A DNA stretch of 64,000 nucleotides from Chionoecetes opilio (GCA_016584305.1 JACEEZ010020305.1:203501-267500), one strand, 5' to 3'. Shown: positions 1 to 13,772, counted from the first letter of the stretch. Program-made: numbers and translations. Notes: generated by a model from the letters alone, not told the origin.

Positions 1-277
1 CTTATTAAATCTATATCATAACATGGTGTTTTGAATCTTATTAAGCTATTCAATCTTAAATTACTGCAAAAATTTGATTCCAGGCTCTACTTAAATTTAA
101 AGTACTGGCTACATACCTTTAAAACTATAGAGGCATTGCCTAAGATTTGCTTCAAAGATCAAGTCTGTTTCAACTTGACATTTGTTTCTTTTCAAAATAA
201 TATACTATTCCATCTATTTGTCTGTTATAATGCAACTGATCTATTTGTCCTTAACCGAACCTACATTCTGCTCTTCT

Positions 278-3200
278 TCAGGTGTGTACCACCACATAGG
301 TTTGGAGACGGACACCTGTATGAAATTAATGTTTCAGTTCTAACTCTGTTCTCCCCCAAATACGGCAGCATACAAGATGAACAAAATATTCCAATTACTA
401 AGTAATATATCTAATAGCTTGAGAAAAATAGAAAAGTAGGAACCTTACTTGTTTCTCTGTCAAACTTAATATCGTTGCTCTTGGCGGCTATGGCGGCCAT
501 GAGGGCAGGGTACTGGGGGAATGGAGACACTTTGCCCCACCAGTCAGGGTCAACGGTGGACCAGTGGTGCAGCACCTCGATGCACGACACCAACACACGG
601 TACACCTTACTCTTATCTGCAAATAAAATACAAGAAAAGGTCACAAAATTCCAGCAAGATTATGAATGATGTATCAGTGGCATTTATATCTACTTCGTTG
701 CATTTAACATGGAAAAAACAGAGGCCATGTTGTTTTGGGAATTTCTACGAGGCAACAATAAAAAGGAAGGCCTTCTGTTATAAACATTTCTGACAACATT
801 AAGTTGAAAACACGTGGCACTATGCATTTTAGCCACCTGTGTGATGAGGTGCTTCCAGTGCTTGATAGATGTGCCATATGAAGGTTCCCAGGAGGTGGGA
901 GGAGCAGGGGCAGCTGGAGTTAAGCCAGATAGATGGTGAGGTTATTTTCACATTGGCCCATGTCCAGTCCAGCAAGGCTCTGAGTGTGTCCACCCCGGGA
1001 ACACACAGCTTCTTCACTTTCTTACACAACTGGCTAATAAGGCACACCTCTGAAAGTGAATCTCATTAAGTTTAAAAAAAGCTGAAAGAGGATGGAAGAA
1101 GATGCAGCTATATAGCAACCAGACATAATGAAATCCATAGTAAAATAGCAACAAGACAACAGACACACTTGAGCAGCAACTCATAGATGTGCACTCAAAT
1201 TCAAGCTATCCACTTAAAGTTTTATCCACTAAAGAAAACCATATTGGAAGCTGAACGTTCACATTCTTAGTTTTCTATCTGCTAAATATTTATAAGTGAC
1301 TTAGTGTAAAATCATGGATGAAATCTTCCTTTCTACATATGCTTTAAGATACATGTACTATTACTATGTGGATATGGATTTCAGAAATGGAAAAAAAATG
1401 CTTGTACAATATCATAATAGAGCACCTGAAGACACGCACAGCTGGCAGTGAGGAGCAAGTGCCGCAGCAACCCTCAGAAGTGTTCCCGCCTCCCCGCCAT
1501 GCTCAAGGCTGCCACAACAGTCCCTTAATGCTAACACCAAAGCTTCACGACTGAAAACAAACACAAATACCAATTGGGATCTAATATGAGGTAAAATATA
1601 TAAATAGCCATCAATAAGTAACTCATCAATTTAAAATCATAGTGCTACTCTACTTTTTTTTAATGAAATACTAATATCAAAAGAGTAATGTGGTCGTAAT
1701 AAAACACATATTAAAAAAGATCTAAATTTTTTCATGTTTTTTATATCCACAACCTCAGATACATAAATAGATCTTATAGATATACATCAAGAAGTACTCA
1801 GAATGTAAAGGGCAAACTTGCCAATCAGCAAGTTTTGAAATTTAATGTATACATGAAAAGTGAATCCCTCATTCATCCTTTTTTGTAAGTTGACATATTT
1901 GCCTATATGTCACATCTATAATCTATTATGCTGTGTATGAGTCTCTGAGAGTCTCTAAAACATACTGGAGACTGACCAAAAGCTATCAAAAAGAAAAATA
2001 TGTATAATAGGATGCAAGTATGCTATAATTTTTTTTTGTAAAATTAACACAAATGTTGCCTAGTTTTAGGAGCTTTTCTTCAAGCCGTGAGCCGGGTGAT
2101 TTTTACCCTTGCATTCTAAACACCTCGATGATTCACTTACCTATTTCCTTCAATATGAAGTTTTCCAGTTCTAGAAATCTTCTCAGTTGCCTCTAGTAAT
2201 TTGGATCGTATTCTTCTGTTGACTATGTCATCCTGACAAGAAAATGTGGTCTGACTGTCAATAATCAGGTGTGTGGTTACATTATGTCACAACTAAATGC
2301 CAAAATGACCATGCAAGACTTAATGAAAACACTTGCATCTCAAATAGTGAGATGAGAAGAAAAAAAAATGTGATGGTTAACATTGCATATGAGTTTACCT
2401 TTATCTTTATGGGTGACAGGTGAGCAGTGATGGCTTGCAGTACACTGGGTTCTGAGGAAGACTTGAAGTACAACAGAATTTGAATGGCAGGACCCACCTG
2501 CCTCTCGTACCACGCTGTTGGGTCACTGGGGTACTGCATCAACCTGTCGATACCACATTGGAAGTAACATTAACAGTCTGTAAAGTTATGAAAAGTTTCA
2601 CTGTTTCATATGTGTATCCTATTTAGAATTTATATACGAGCATAACCCTAATGTATTGTGAGTTTTTCATTTTGACTATCTATCTATTATTGTTAATTCA
2701 CAATTTTGCCTATGTAACTTTTACATTGAAAGATTATACTATGTACTTATTGTTCTCTTGTTTACATGTGTGTACGTATGTGTTTCCTTGTAGAGACCTT
2801 ATACATTACTTTAGATCTAAATTATTGTGTGTGAACTTCCTTATGACTACTGTAAATTTTCATTCGTTCTGCGTCTATGACAGTAAAACAAATAATGCAG
2901 TATGGAATAATTCAAACGTTACATTAGCAGAAAATATTGAATAAGCTGAATATACTGTTAAGGATTCAGACAGCTGTAGTTTCAAGAAGAGAAAGGTGTG
3001 TCTGAAGGTTCTACTGACCTGCACTGATCACCATCTTTATCAGAGACAGTGATACGGGTCTGCTGCAGTCTTTCAACAGCCATAGTAACTAGTTTGCACT
3101 CCACACTTTTGTCCTGTCATGAAAATAAAACCTGGTATTAGGCATGCTACAAATCATTACAGTACTTTCTTCACACAACCAGCCATTTGCTACACATGCG

Positions 3201-6200
3201 GGATAGCACTTGGAGAAAGTAGGAGAATATACAAATTCAATTAAATGAAAATATACTAGCAATTAAGTAGTGAATCGTTATGCATTATTGGAATTCATGA
3301 TCATGCAGTATTTCTTTCATAACAGTGGTAATGGCTGAATATCTAGTACTGGAAGGTGATGCACAGCTATATTTGCCCAGCTGCTCTAACTTGTGTACAG
3401 AAACTAGCACAAATGAAAAATGAAAATCAGCTTTTAGTTATGCAACCACTCTTGTTTCATGTTATATCTTTTGACAAAAGATGGCAAGAACTATGATTTT
3501 CATCTCACACTAAATAATCTATTTCATTAGTAAAGGAAGATGCATGTGCAGCATGATTGAAAAAGACCACTTTGGACTACCTCTCTTAAGGCCCCGGAAA
3601 TGATGCTTAACCATTCAGAGGGTAAACTCCATCCAGCAGATCCACAGGAGTCTGAGGAAAGAGGGGAGGGGGAAGCGATGGGTGTGGCTGATGGTGTGTG
3701 TTGGTGGACAGCCACGGCACCGCAGGACAGGAGAGTGGCAATACTTCTGGTCTGGCAAACCTGGCCTGGAAAAACACTGGGCTAAGACATGAGCCTTCAC
3801 AATACAATCTACTGTATTTCAAATAGAAGATTATTCAAAGGATTGAGGGTTCAGGGGAAAGTCCTTCTTACGATTTTCATTTTGTATATGTTATGGGTAT
3901 ACTTTTTCATGGGAAAGAAACTACTGAGAGAAAGGATCCCAGCCCTCTACCCTCATCCCTTATAGTCTCCGCCTACGAAATGCATAAGGGAAGCAAAGGA
4001 ATAAGGAATGCAAAGGGAATAAAGAGACTCATTCCACACCCCACCACGAAAGGAGGTAAACAGATCTAGGATAAAAGAAAATGAAGAAATAAATACATAA
4101 TAATAGCAATAATGATGATGATGATAGAAAAAACAAAACAATTATAAGTGACAATAATAAAAGTAAAATGAAAGTATACCCTGAAATGAATAGGTGAACA
4201 AAATTATACGGTACAAATGTATAGTTATACTGCGTCAAATGACTTTCCTAAATGAATAAAAACAAGAGTAATAATCTCAGGTGCTCGTGCTTCCCTTCAT
4301 CAGGACACAATAGACATCAGAGACAGGGCGTCACTTCACCCACCTCTTGGGGACGCCACAGCAAGCCTTCTTCTCGGCACATTTTTCAGTTGTGGTGATT
4401 CTGATTCTGTCTGTACTTCAACAGATACTTTTACAGCCCGGCAGGAAAAGTCAAATCTGAAGATAGAAAGTTCATTTTAATAATAATAATGAAGGCAATA
4501 AAAATAATAATGATAATAATGAAATAATAATGAACAAGAGAAAAGAGAGGAACAGTTCACAGAGAGTAATACATTATAGCACAACTGCCAATCCGATCAT
4601 AGGCTGCCTGAGTTCTCAGCTCATCGGCTACCAGCCCACCCTTGCAAATCTTCAAATCTTCAACAAGGCCTTCTCAACCAAATTTACATTGTCAGCATAG
4701 ACATCCCTTCTGGGCCAAAAGTAATTAACGAAATCTTTCATTTTCTGTAATAAAAACAATTTTTAGCTCAAATAGTGTGTTGAGGACGTAGGCCCTCATG
4801 TCCTTCAGTTAGAGGAGGAAAGGGACGAGGGAGTAACACTGCTCCTCCTGTGCCAATCATGAGGTTTAAGAACAACTGGATACATGCAACATAGATACCT
4901 AGATGTAAGGCTTGAGTCTGCATCCTTGGCAAACAACGCAGAAGTCTTGTCAAGTCGTGGCCTCTTGTTTGGAGGACCCGCTGTCTGTGACGCCTGCAGG
5001 GCCTGAGGCTGCTGCTCCAGCCGGTGACACCGCTGCAACAGCTCCTCAATTTCTCTCTTCTGAAATGAGTCCTGGAGTTACTACAATAATGATCAAGAAA
5101 AGGCTCATGGCTGAAGGACAAGGAAAAATGACCAGGAAGCACCGCCCTATGAGAACCGAGTTGCCCTTCTAACTACCAAGACAGGGCTCCCAAACATCTG
5201 ATTTGAGTGCAAGTGTGAAAACTAGTAACTGTGCCACTAATGTCAGTTCCCTCACTTCCCTGTAATGTAAAAGTTCAAAGTAATTAATGTTAGTCAACAG
5301 TTATCATTCATATGCCAAGCTCGTTTTTATTCAACATTGCAGACACATTCAATTCAATGAAATATTTATACTCCACAAGTTAAGCTCAACTTAAATTTAG
5401 TAAATTAAGAGCACAAGGAATGCTTAACCATTTTCATTCAAACTGTATTCAAAAGATACATACATTAAAAATGTTAAAAAAAATGCTTCCATGAAATAAA
5501 TTGTATGATTATGCATGATGAGCTTACAATCTTTACAAGTGAAATGCAAACAACATACAACTTGCCTTGAAGTGAAGTTCACTTTGCAATTTATCTACTA
5601 TCACGTTTTTCTCCTTCAATTTGATGTCTGCTTCTGTAGCTTGTTTAGAAATCTAGAAAAGAAAATCAACACTGAATTTGTATCATCACATCAATTATAA
5701 TTATCATCATTGTCACTTCCCCTTACAGTTTAGCACGTCTAAAACATACTGTCACTCCATTTACCTCCATTCACTCCATTCCATAACCTGACAACACATC
5801 CCACATTCCTTTCCAGTCACTCTTAACATAAAAGCCCATAAGTCACAAAAGTTGAATAAAGTTTGATATCTTTTCCTGACATTTTCTTTTTAGTTATCAT
5901 CCCTAGATTGAAAAAATGAGCATTACAACCTTTCTCCATTTCATTCTCTGCGTTCCTCACTAATTTAGTCTGCAGTGATCTACTTCATGTATATATGCTA
6001 TATTTTTCTATACACATTGCCAAGGACACTAGATAGACTGACTTATGAAATTACTGCATTACATCTTGGCTGGTTTTCCCCTGTGGATTGAGTACAATTA
6101 TTGGTTTAATTTTCACTCAGTCAGTCATCTTTAGCTAATTTCTAGTCTTAGACATGCTAAGCAGTAAACTAGGCTAAACATGTTTAATAACAAAAAATAA

Positions 6201-7296
6201 GAAAAAAATCAAAATAAATAATTATGAGAACCTACATTACCAGTTCATGCAATAACATTTGTACAGACTTACTACAAAATGACTAACCTTTTCTCTGCCC
6301 TTTTTCTCCGCTGCCTCAATCGCAGCACAGTGGTCCAGACGCTCAGTCTCCAAAACAGTCTCTTTCCTCTTCAGTTCTGATCGTAGTAAGGAAATCTGCA
6401 TCCAAAGACAACATTCAAATATCAAATGTAATAATTGTTTCTATACAAAATATACATAAGAATAGATTCTTTAGAATTTGGTGTCTTGTTGAGTTAACAA
6501 AATACACAAATATAAAGAAGGATAAAAATTAAATCAGATTAAGTCGAATAACATTGTTGAATTAATAAATAAGAATGAAAACATTTAATACAATCTGTTT
6601 ACACTAAATTAAGATTCATAGAATGTAAACTTCACCAATGCAAGTGGAAGGATCTCAAACTTGCCAACCAAATTTAACCCTAAGTTGTCAACAAAATATC
6701 AAATTCTGTAATCTTACCTCTCCCTGCATTACAAGAATCCTTTCATCAAGTTTTGCCTTTTCTTCTTCAGCCTTTTTAACCAACAGATGATTTCCTGCAA
6801 AAGCATCACCTCCTGACCTCAATTTTGCAGGGCTCTTAACTTTGCTGGGGCTGCCTCTGGAGGCTGACGTGCTCAACACAACACCCGCACTCCTTGAAGT
6901 GGGCTTCCTCGCTGATGTGTTTTGGTGTAAACTGCTGCTTCTACCAGAGAAGTCACTGAACCTACTCATGTAACCAGTATTTTGAATATCTCTCCTCTGA
7001 TTTCTTGTACTGCTTGTTGCATCATTGACTGACTGATTGGCACTACTGCTTCTTGTACTGCACACTCCACTGTCCCTTAAATGGTTCAGGCTGCCATTAC
7101 TTATTACACCAGATAGCTTTTTGGCTTCTGATTCATGGCTATTTTTACTCGCAGGCAATTTCTGAATGTGATGAGTGTTGTTGTGGCCATTGGCTGTACC
7201 CTGGCCCTGAGGTCGCTGTGAACATAACTGTGTGGCCAGAACCATGCACTCCTCCATGGCATTTTCATCAAGCTCTTCCCAGTCATCTTCATCCAT
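278..7296 (-). CDS. ATRIP: ATRIP, ATR-interacting checkpoint protein (13 coding exons)
   Basis: Exons in coding order: 7296-6718, 6395-6288, 5652-5566, 5059-4899, 4456-4344, 3765-3581, 3113-3019, 2543-2399, 2232-2141, 1550-1426, 1049-837, 616-449, 315-278. All phases agree and give 702 aa (human about 790). ATRIP is the obligate nuclear partner of ATR kinase and tethers it to RPA-coated ssDNA. Seen: an acidic N-terminus (DEDDWEELDENAMEE) resembling the RPA70-binding recruitment motif; a coiled coil at about residues 180-280 (GEISLLRSELKRKETVLE, KLQSELHFK), as in vertebrate ATRIP; a basic NLS-like KRPRLDK at about 290-296; a helical C-terminal half ending with CIEVLHHW, which matches the vertebrate CVEVLHQF region. 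The ATG lies just after a splice acceptor, so a 5'UTR exon lies upstream. Intron 3 uses a GC donor (AAG|GCAAGT). The last exon (12 residues) is the weakest part, and the C-terminus is shorter than in vertebrates. Identity is confident; individual exon edges are inferred. Confidence 0.88.
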
Positions 7297-7544
7297 TTGT
7301 GCTCTGCAAAGAACACAAAATCATAGCAACACCCATTGACATAAACACACATAAGCAGAAACATAAATCACCAAACTAGTCCAGCAGTTCAATTCAATTG
7401 GGAGTCCTGTCATGTCTTATCCTGTAAATGTACTGTTATTATTATTATTAGTTGTCATTTTGTTTACTTGGGCATAGGGTATCAATACGAGACTTTCTTT
7501 GCATATCTCAATCTAATGTCTATTTTATCGATACACATTCTAGG

Positions 7545-8412
7545 GGGTCCATACAATAACCGGAACAGAGATTATGTCCGGAACGGAGTTTGTATTAAGA
7601 CAATTTGGCATTTATTGGGACATTGAATGAAGTTATTAAAAGAATAATAATGTTTTATTCGACATTAAACGATACATTCTGGAAAATATAAATTTTTTCG
7701 GCTCGAAAAGATAAATCTCCGATCATGCAATGCATTGTCATTGTAATGCACGGTTCATTCGCCAGGTGTCGGCATAACCAGGTCTGGGACACTGGTTAAT
7801 CAGAACATGTACTTATTATGACGATGTATGAATATTATATTTTGCAGGTGTTGTTGAAGAACGATTGAAAAGACGACATGGACCAGGAAATAAGTTGATA
7901 AACATGAGTTCAAATGTGTTACTTTTATCATTTTACTTTTTAGACAGATACTGTGGTAATAATGATTTATATATTTATAAAGATATATATTTATAACAAT
8001 ATATATTAACAAAAATAAGTCCAAAAAATATGTTATTTATTAAGGCAATCAACTTCATCACCTTGCCGCTAATTGTATGTGTATGAACTATTGAAATAAT
8101 AATGCAAACCAGATATAATTATTGAATTCCATTTATTTACACAATATAAGAATATACATACATATATGAGACAGACAGACATCACAATTAAAAGCAACAC
8201 AATAAAAAGATTGAAAATCAGAGATTGACTAGTGATTAACTAGCACGCTTCATTAGTTCGGAAGGACAAATCAAAAGAGACTTCATCAATGAACAGTTTA
8301 AGATATAAATATACCCTTATAGACCCTTCTAAACCCACCCTCCAGCCCGTTTTGGAACTCCGTTCCGGAAAATAATCTCCGTTCCGGACCGTTCCGGTTA
8401 TTGTATGGACCG
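7545..8412. mobile_element. 868-bp terminal-inverted-repeat element with 9-bp target duplication
   Basis: The left end GGGTCCATACAATAACCGG and the inverse of the right end CGGTCCATACAATAACCGG match, and both continue into CGGAACGGAG-rich sequence. CATTCTAGG flanks both sides (7536-7544 and 8413-8421). No coding frame is seen inside. A 9-bp duplication fits Mutator-like or a related superfamily; the class is inferred. It lies upstream of the ATRIP start. Confidence 0.8.
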
Positions 8413-8918
8413 CATTCTAGGTACAGTAGCTTATTTTCATGACTAATAAAATAAAACATATACACATACCGATATTGTTTGATGCAAATATAGTTTTCCT
8501 TCTAAATACATGCAATAATCAAATAATTGATACTAAGAAAATGACTAGAAATGTAATACAATATTAAACATAGAATTGCGATCTATAGTTGTCGTTACAA
8601 CTTCATTGTCTCCTACTACCCACAATCCCACATACTACTGTAGATAAATCAGATTCATCGTATACCTGGCAGTTCAAATAAGCTTCAATTCTAATAAAAC
8701 TCTAGCTAACTGAGAGCAGATGAGGAAGGTAATGCATCATGCCTTTACTTCTTTCGATTTCTTAAGACTGTTCCAGGGTGCTCCTTATATCGGAATTCAA
8801 GGTCACCCGTATAAAGAAAACAAACTCATTGCTGCCTGAAATGTTGGAGGTCTTATTTCTAACTGCATGTTGTCTGTCTATTATTTTTAAGGCTAGTACA
8901 ATGGTAGTCACGGATCTC

Positions 8919-9460
8919 GGTAAATTGTTAGTGTTTGTCCATACTCTCCCACTTCCCTCAAACAAGTTTGGTGACCTGTGGGAATGCGGGGTTTTCGGGT
9001 AGGGAACAAATAAAGCGTCGGAAACACGTAATTTAAGAGTTGTGTAGGGGGAGGTAAAAATTCCCTAGATCTAGGGTAATTTCCTTATATCTAGAGAAAT
9101 TTGCCTAACCAAAATTAACCTAACCTAGCGGGGGGCTTGACCCACCGATAACCTAACCTAACCAAAATTAACCTACCTTAACCTAACCAAATCTAACCTA
9201 ACCTCCTAGCGGGGGGTTGGGGGGGGTTCTCGACACTTCGGTCATCATTCTGTAAGGATCGGCAGGTTCACACGTTTCTGGACTCAGAAGAAATCCAATT
9301 AATATTCCCTAGATCTAGGGAATTTTTTCTACACCCCTAACTCAAAAACTATGTGGTTGCGATGCATATTTTGTACCCCAGCCAAATATCCCGCATTCCC
9401 CGAGGTCCCCAAGCTTGTTTTGTGGGAGAGGGGAGTATGGGCAAACACTAGAATAATACC
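8919..9460. mobile_element. 542-bp MITE with GGTA termini, 8-bp target duplication and internal AACCT tracts
   Basis: CGGATCTC flanks both ends (8911-8918 and 9461-9468). The left end starts GGTAAATTGTTAGTG; the right end finishes GAATAATACC. Inverted repeats run roughly 150-190 bp. Each inner arm carries a CCCTAGATCTAGGG palindrome, and the middle holds telomere-like AACCTAACC tracts. No coding capacity. Confidence 0.8.
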
Positions 9461-9469
9461 CGGATCTCC

Positions 9470-10370
9470 AACTGTCTCTCATACTTGCACTCCTATTCGT
9501 GACTCCTAGGTAAGATCATAGTTGAGAATTCACCACAAAAACTACGATGTCACCTGTGATGGTATTGGCAATCTCCATACTCAACCTGTTGTAGTTATTC
9601 ATGGCAGTTTACAGTCGTACCTTTATATCAGCGTGACTGGAAGTATATGTCGTCTACCCTGTTGTTCACTGCTCGCCTGTCACAAAGTAATATAAACAGT
9701 AAATGACACACGGGACATCAACAACCTCACTTCTTCTTCTTCTTCTTGTGACTTCACGTGTCTGGCTCAGCTGTTTGATTCGAAGACGGAAATTTGTTGG
9801 TCTTCGTAACGGTACTCAAACAAGTTCCTCTGTTCACACCTGTTGCTGGCTAGTTTGTCTGCTTTTTTCATATTCCTCTTCTTTTACCTTGTCATCTAAG
9901 ACTTAAATATTCTTCCTTTTATATTTTTACATATTTTTTTTCCATTAAAGTATCCTCCAATGATGTCTGCCCACAAACGTCGCTTCCTCTTCTATTTTGT
10001 ATGGCTGCTGCAGTCTTTTTTCTATATTGTAAGGGACATAATAGATTAGAATTATGCTCCTACATGTGTTTTCCTTATTTCTGCATGTATGGAATATTAT
10101 TTTTATTGATTAAGTTATCGATTACTTTTGTCTATCAATTTGTTGTAAAGAGGTTGAGAAACTTTCTTTAAGTTCTTTGATAACTTTCTTGCATTTTGAG
10201 AATGTTGAGTGAGGGCTGAGTTATATTTCATCGTTGTGAGTGCCCTTTATTTCCTAGGCTCTTTCAATCTGAGGTGTTTGCGAGCTTATCCATGCATCAT
10301 TTATCTTATCTATCTATGTGTATTTTTACTGATAAGGTGAAGGCAGGTGGGCAGATTGGATCCACCCACA
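9470..10370. other. intergenic, no gene seen
   Basis: AT-rich unique sequence between the MITE at 8919-9460 and the CA microsatellite. Only short unconvincing open frames. Confidence 0.5.
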
Positions 10371-10373
10371 TGC

Positions 10374-10375
<2 letters not shown>

Positions 10376-10415
<40 letters not shown>

Positions 10416-10437
10416 ATACACACACACACACACACAC

Positions 10438-10470
<33 letters not shown>
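10376..10470. repeat. (CA)n microsatellite
   Basis: About 95 bp of CA units with a few interruptions. Confidence 0.95.
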
Positions 10471-10473
<3 letters not shown>

Positions 10474-10904
10474 TGTCAGTGAACAATTACAAAACTACTC
10501 TACTACAATTTTTTTATTCACAGTTGACATTTCATTTTGAAACCTGATATAGATACTGTCTACATCGAACTGCAAAGTTTATACAAAAATGACATCCTAT
10601 GGTATATACAATGATCCTTGCAAGCAGCACAACCGAGCGGGAAGGCGGTGATCATCCTCCATAAACCTGAACAGTCACTGAGTATTCTCAAAACCCTATT
10701 TTTTGGAGTATTCACAACATGAATTAAGTACAAGTCAGTAAGTCATACTGAAGTAATAGTATTATCCTCGAAAAAATAAATAAATACCCTTAATGATAAA
10801 GAAATCCTTATCGAACGTAAAGCTTGGAACCAGTTGTAGTAGTAGTAGATGTATCCACAAAACTGTTCTCTTTGTCACATTCGGAGGCCCGGGCATGCAA
10901 GAAA

Positions 10905-11437
10905 AAAACAAGAAGAAAGCAAGAAATAAACATGAAAAAAACATGAGCAAGAAAAAAACATGAAAAAACAAGAAAGCAAGAAAAAAACATTAAAAACATG
11001 AAAAAAACAAGAAAACAAGAAAAGTAAAAAAACAAGAAACAAACAAGAAAGCAAGAAAACAAATTAAAAAAAACAAGAAAGCAAGAAAAAAACATGAAAA
11101 AACAAGAAAAAAACAAGAAAAAAAAAATGAAAAAACAAGAAAACATGAAAAAAACAAGAAAAAAGCAAGAAAAAACATGAAAAACAAGAAAACAAGAAAA
11201 AAAACATGAAAAACCAAGCAAGAAAAAAACATGAAAAAACAAGAAAAAACAAAAAAGCAAGAAAAAACATGAAAAAACAAGAAAAAAGCAAGAAAACACA
11301 TGAGAGCAAGAAAAAAACATGAAAAAAACAAGAAGAAAACAAGAAAAACATGAAAAAAAAAGCAAGAAAAAAATATGAAAAAAACAAGAAAACTAGAAAA
11401 AACATGAAAAAACAAAAACACAAGAAAAAAACAAGAG
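10905..11437. repeat. purine-rich minisatellite (AACAAGAAAAAACATGAAA-like units)
   Basis: About 530 bp made of short AACAAGAAA and AACATGAAA units of varying length with almost no pyrimidine other than scattered C and T. The long reverse-strand frames rich in Phe/Ser/Cys are by-products of this composition. Confidence 0.9.
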
Positions 11438-11780
11438 GCCTCAGATGTGAGGATATCCTTTTTTCCACTTTCCGTATCCGAATTAATTAACACAAGCAAA
11501 GAGCTTCTACGCTCCATCTGAATCACAATTACATGCAATAATTGTTATAAAAAAAAGTGTGCACTGCAGAGATGATTAGAGGTGCGACGAACTAGCTGGA
11601 CACTGTGCGAAATAGCTTACATGATACAGAAGGCAAAAACTCGCACGTCGAAGGCAATACAATGTCATGATAATGCCCACACCAAGATAAAGAGACACCA
11701 CACCATATATACGCGCGCTATAGACACAGGTATTCATAACCAAGTATTTTGCCCCTGAAAATATTCTTAAGACATGTTAT

Positions 11781-11993
11781 TTAACCCCTTCACGCCCAGA
11801 TATTTCCTTTGCTATAAAAAAATGTATGTTGTCGAGCCATAAAATTTCGAAAAGTAACTCAATATTCCGAATTAGATAGTCGACAAGGATACTAAACCGG
11901 GCATATCTATGAAATATTGCTTATATTAACAAAAAATCGTCTAATGGTATCCAAATTACAATGGAAATTACGTTATGGGTCTCAAGGGGTTAA
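11781..11993 (+). mobile_element. piggyBac-type MITE, copy 1
   Basis: TTAA at both ends with inverted termini CCCCTTCACGCCCAGA on the left and CTCAAGGGG on the right. The AT-rich interior includes AGTCGACAAGGATACTAAA. TTAA target sites with CCC ends are typical of piggyBac-related elements. No coding capacity. Confidence 0.75.
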
Positions 11994-12430
11994 GTATCCT
12001 CATAGATGTACCTGATATCCCTGTTCCGTCAGTGAGGTTCATGACTCACTCTATACCCACCTTCCCTCTCCTGTACACATCAAATGAAGAGAGAAAGCAA
12101 TAAATACATAATTTATTTAGTTTGGAAATGTCATCTTACATAGATCAAAAGTAATGGACAAGATTAGGAACAAAACATACCGCACAAAAGTCCAGATTAC
12201 GGGGTTTGTACACTGAACCTTTCAAAATCAAAAGAAATGCTTTGGTTGATGGCAAACTAAACTACATAAACAATTGAATAAATATGTAAATAAATAAATA
12301 ATTCTAAGAAAAGTTAAACGTTCTGATGAAGAAAAACTGTATCATCCATCCACTTGCGTTTGTAGCCTATTTATTCCGTATTCGTGGGTTTATGCAGGGG
12401 AACACGTTTATGCACTTTAGAGGCTGTAAT

Positions 12431-12483
12431 GCTAGATCAACTGACTATTATCATATTATTAGATAGTAGTCAATTGATCTAGC
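12431..12483. mobile_element. 53-bp hairpin flanked by TGTAAT repeats
   Basis: Arms GCTAGATCAACTGACTA and TAGTCAATTGATCTAGC form an almost perfect hairpin. TGTAAT lies directly outside each end (12425-12430 and 12484-12489), which looks like a 6-bp target duplication. It could be a tiny foldback element. Confidence 0.45.
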
Positions 12484-12729
12484 TGTAATGGACACAGACA
12501 TTCATACCCCAGCACACAGGGTCGAGTGAGACAGCCAGCCGACCACGGTTGGTTTGCCTTCCCAACGCAGGCCTTCCCGAGTGTCCACACGGATCAATAC
12601 TTTGCGAGGGTGAACAGCTGCGATTACGTATGCACTCAAGTCGAACAGGGACCGCACCCACATAACTACGGTACAATGACTATTTTACAAATTACGATTG
12701 CAGTAACAATGCCAATAATGATAATAACA

Positions 12730-12903
<174 letters not shown>

Positions 12904-13669
12904 AAAAAATTTAATTAAACGAGGAAACTAATTAATAATTTGATTACATATCTTTTTTATCTTTTCAAGCATGACATTTTTTTTGAAGGCCTTATAACTG
13001 CTTCCTAAACCACCTTTTCAAACCCCCCACTCTATTATTTCTTATTTAAAGAAAGTCATATTTAGGCTACTTCATTCGACTTGCCGTGAAAGACCTCCAT
13101 GTAAAGATAAGCTATCTGGCGGAGGAATTTGAGGTATTTAGATTTCACGAACACTCAAGTTATAACCTAAAAGGTGATTCATCTATAGGGGGTGTTGAGG
13201 AGGCGATGGTGGAAACGCCGAACCAAGGATAATTATATAAGGTGTATAATATATAAGGTCCTTATTATACTATATCCTTGCGCCGAACTGAGCTGCGAAG
13301 TGACTGGCTGGCTGTTGACTAGGAGACACATGGCCGGGGTTATAATTCATAATAACAATAAATAAACAATACAGTATTAATACGTAAATCAATAAATAAA
13401 TATCCACAAATTCCTGTTTACTGTAACTTTCACTGCTAAACAATATAGCTTCTTAATCATGAGGGTGAGGAAAATACAAGCGGCGTACGAGACAGACGGC
13501 GAGACACTACGTAATACTCACATACACATTGATAGGTTTAGTGACTAGAATGAAATACTGTGCCAACAATGAGTGAGCGAACATCTACACACCTACACAA
13601 AAATTCACACCTGAATGAAGTATTAATTAAAGCTGTTTGACTAGTTATATTGTTACCTCTCCACAACAT

Positions 13670-13772
<103 letters not shown>

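Noticed and set aside
9100..9210. True telomere or chromosome end (AACCT repeats)
   Set aside because: Short, imperfect tracts inside MITEs with unique sequence and genes on both sides, so they are interstitial.
10762..11538. Long reverse-strand open frames rich in Phe, Ser and Cys
   Set aside because: They arise from the purine minisatellite at 10905-11437; three frames are open at once, with no start context or similarity to any protein.
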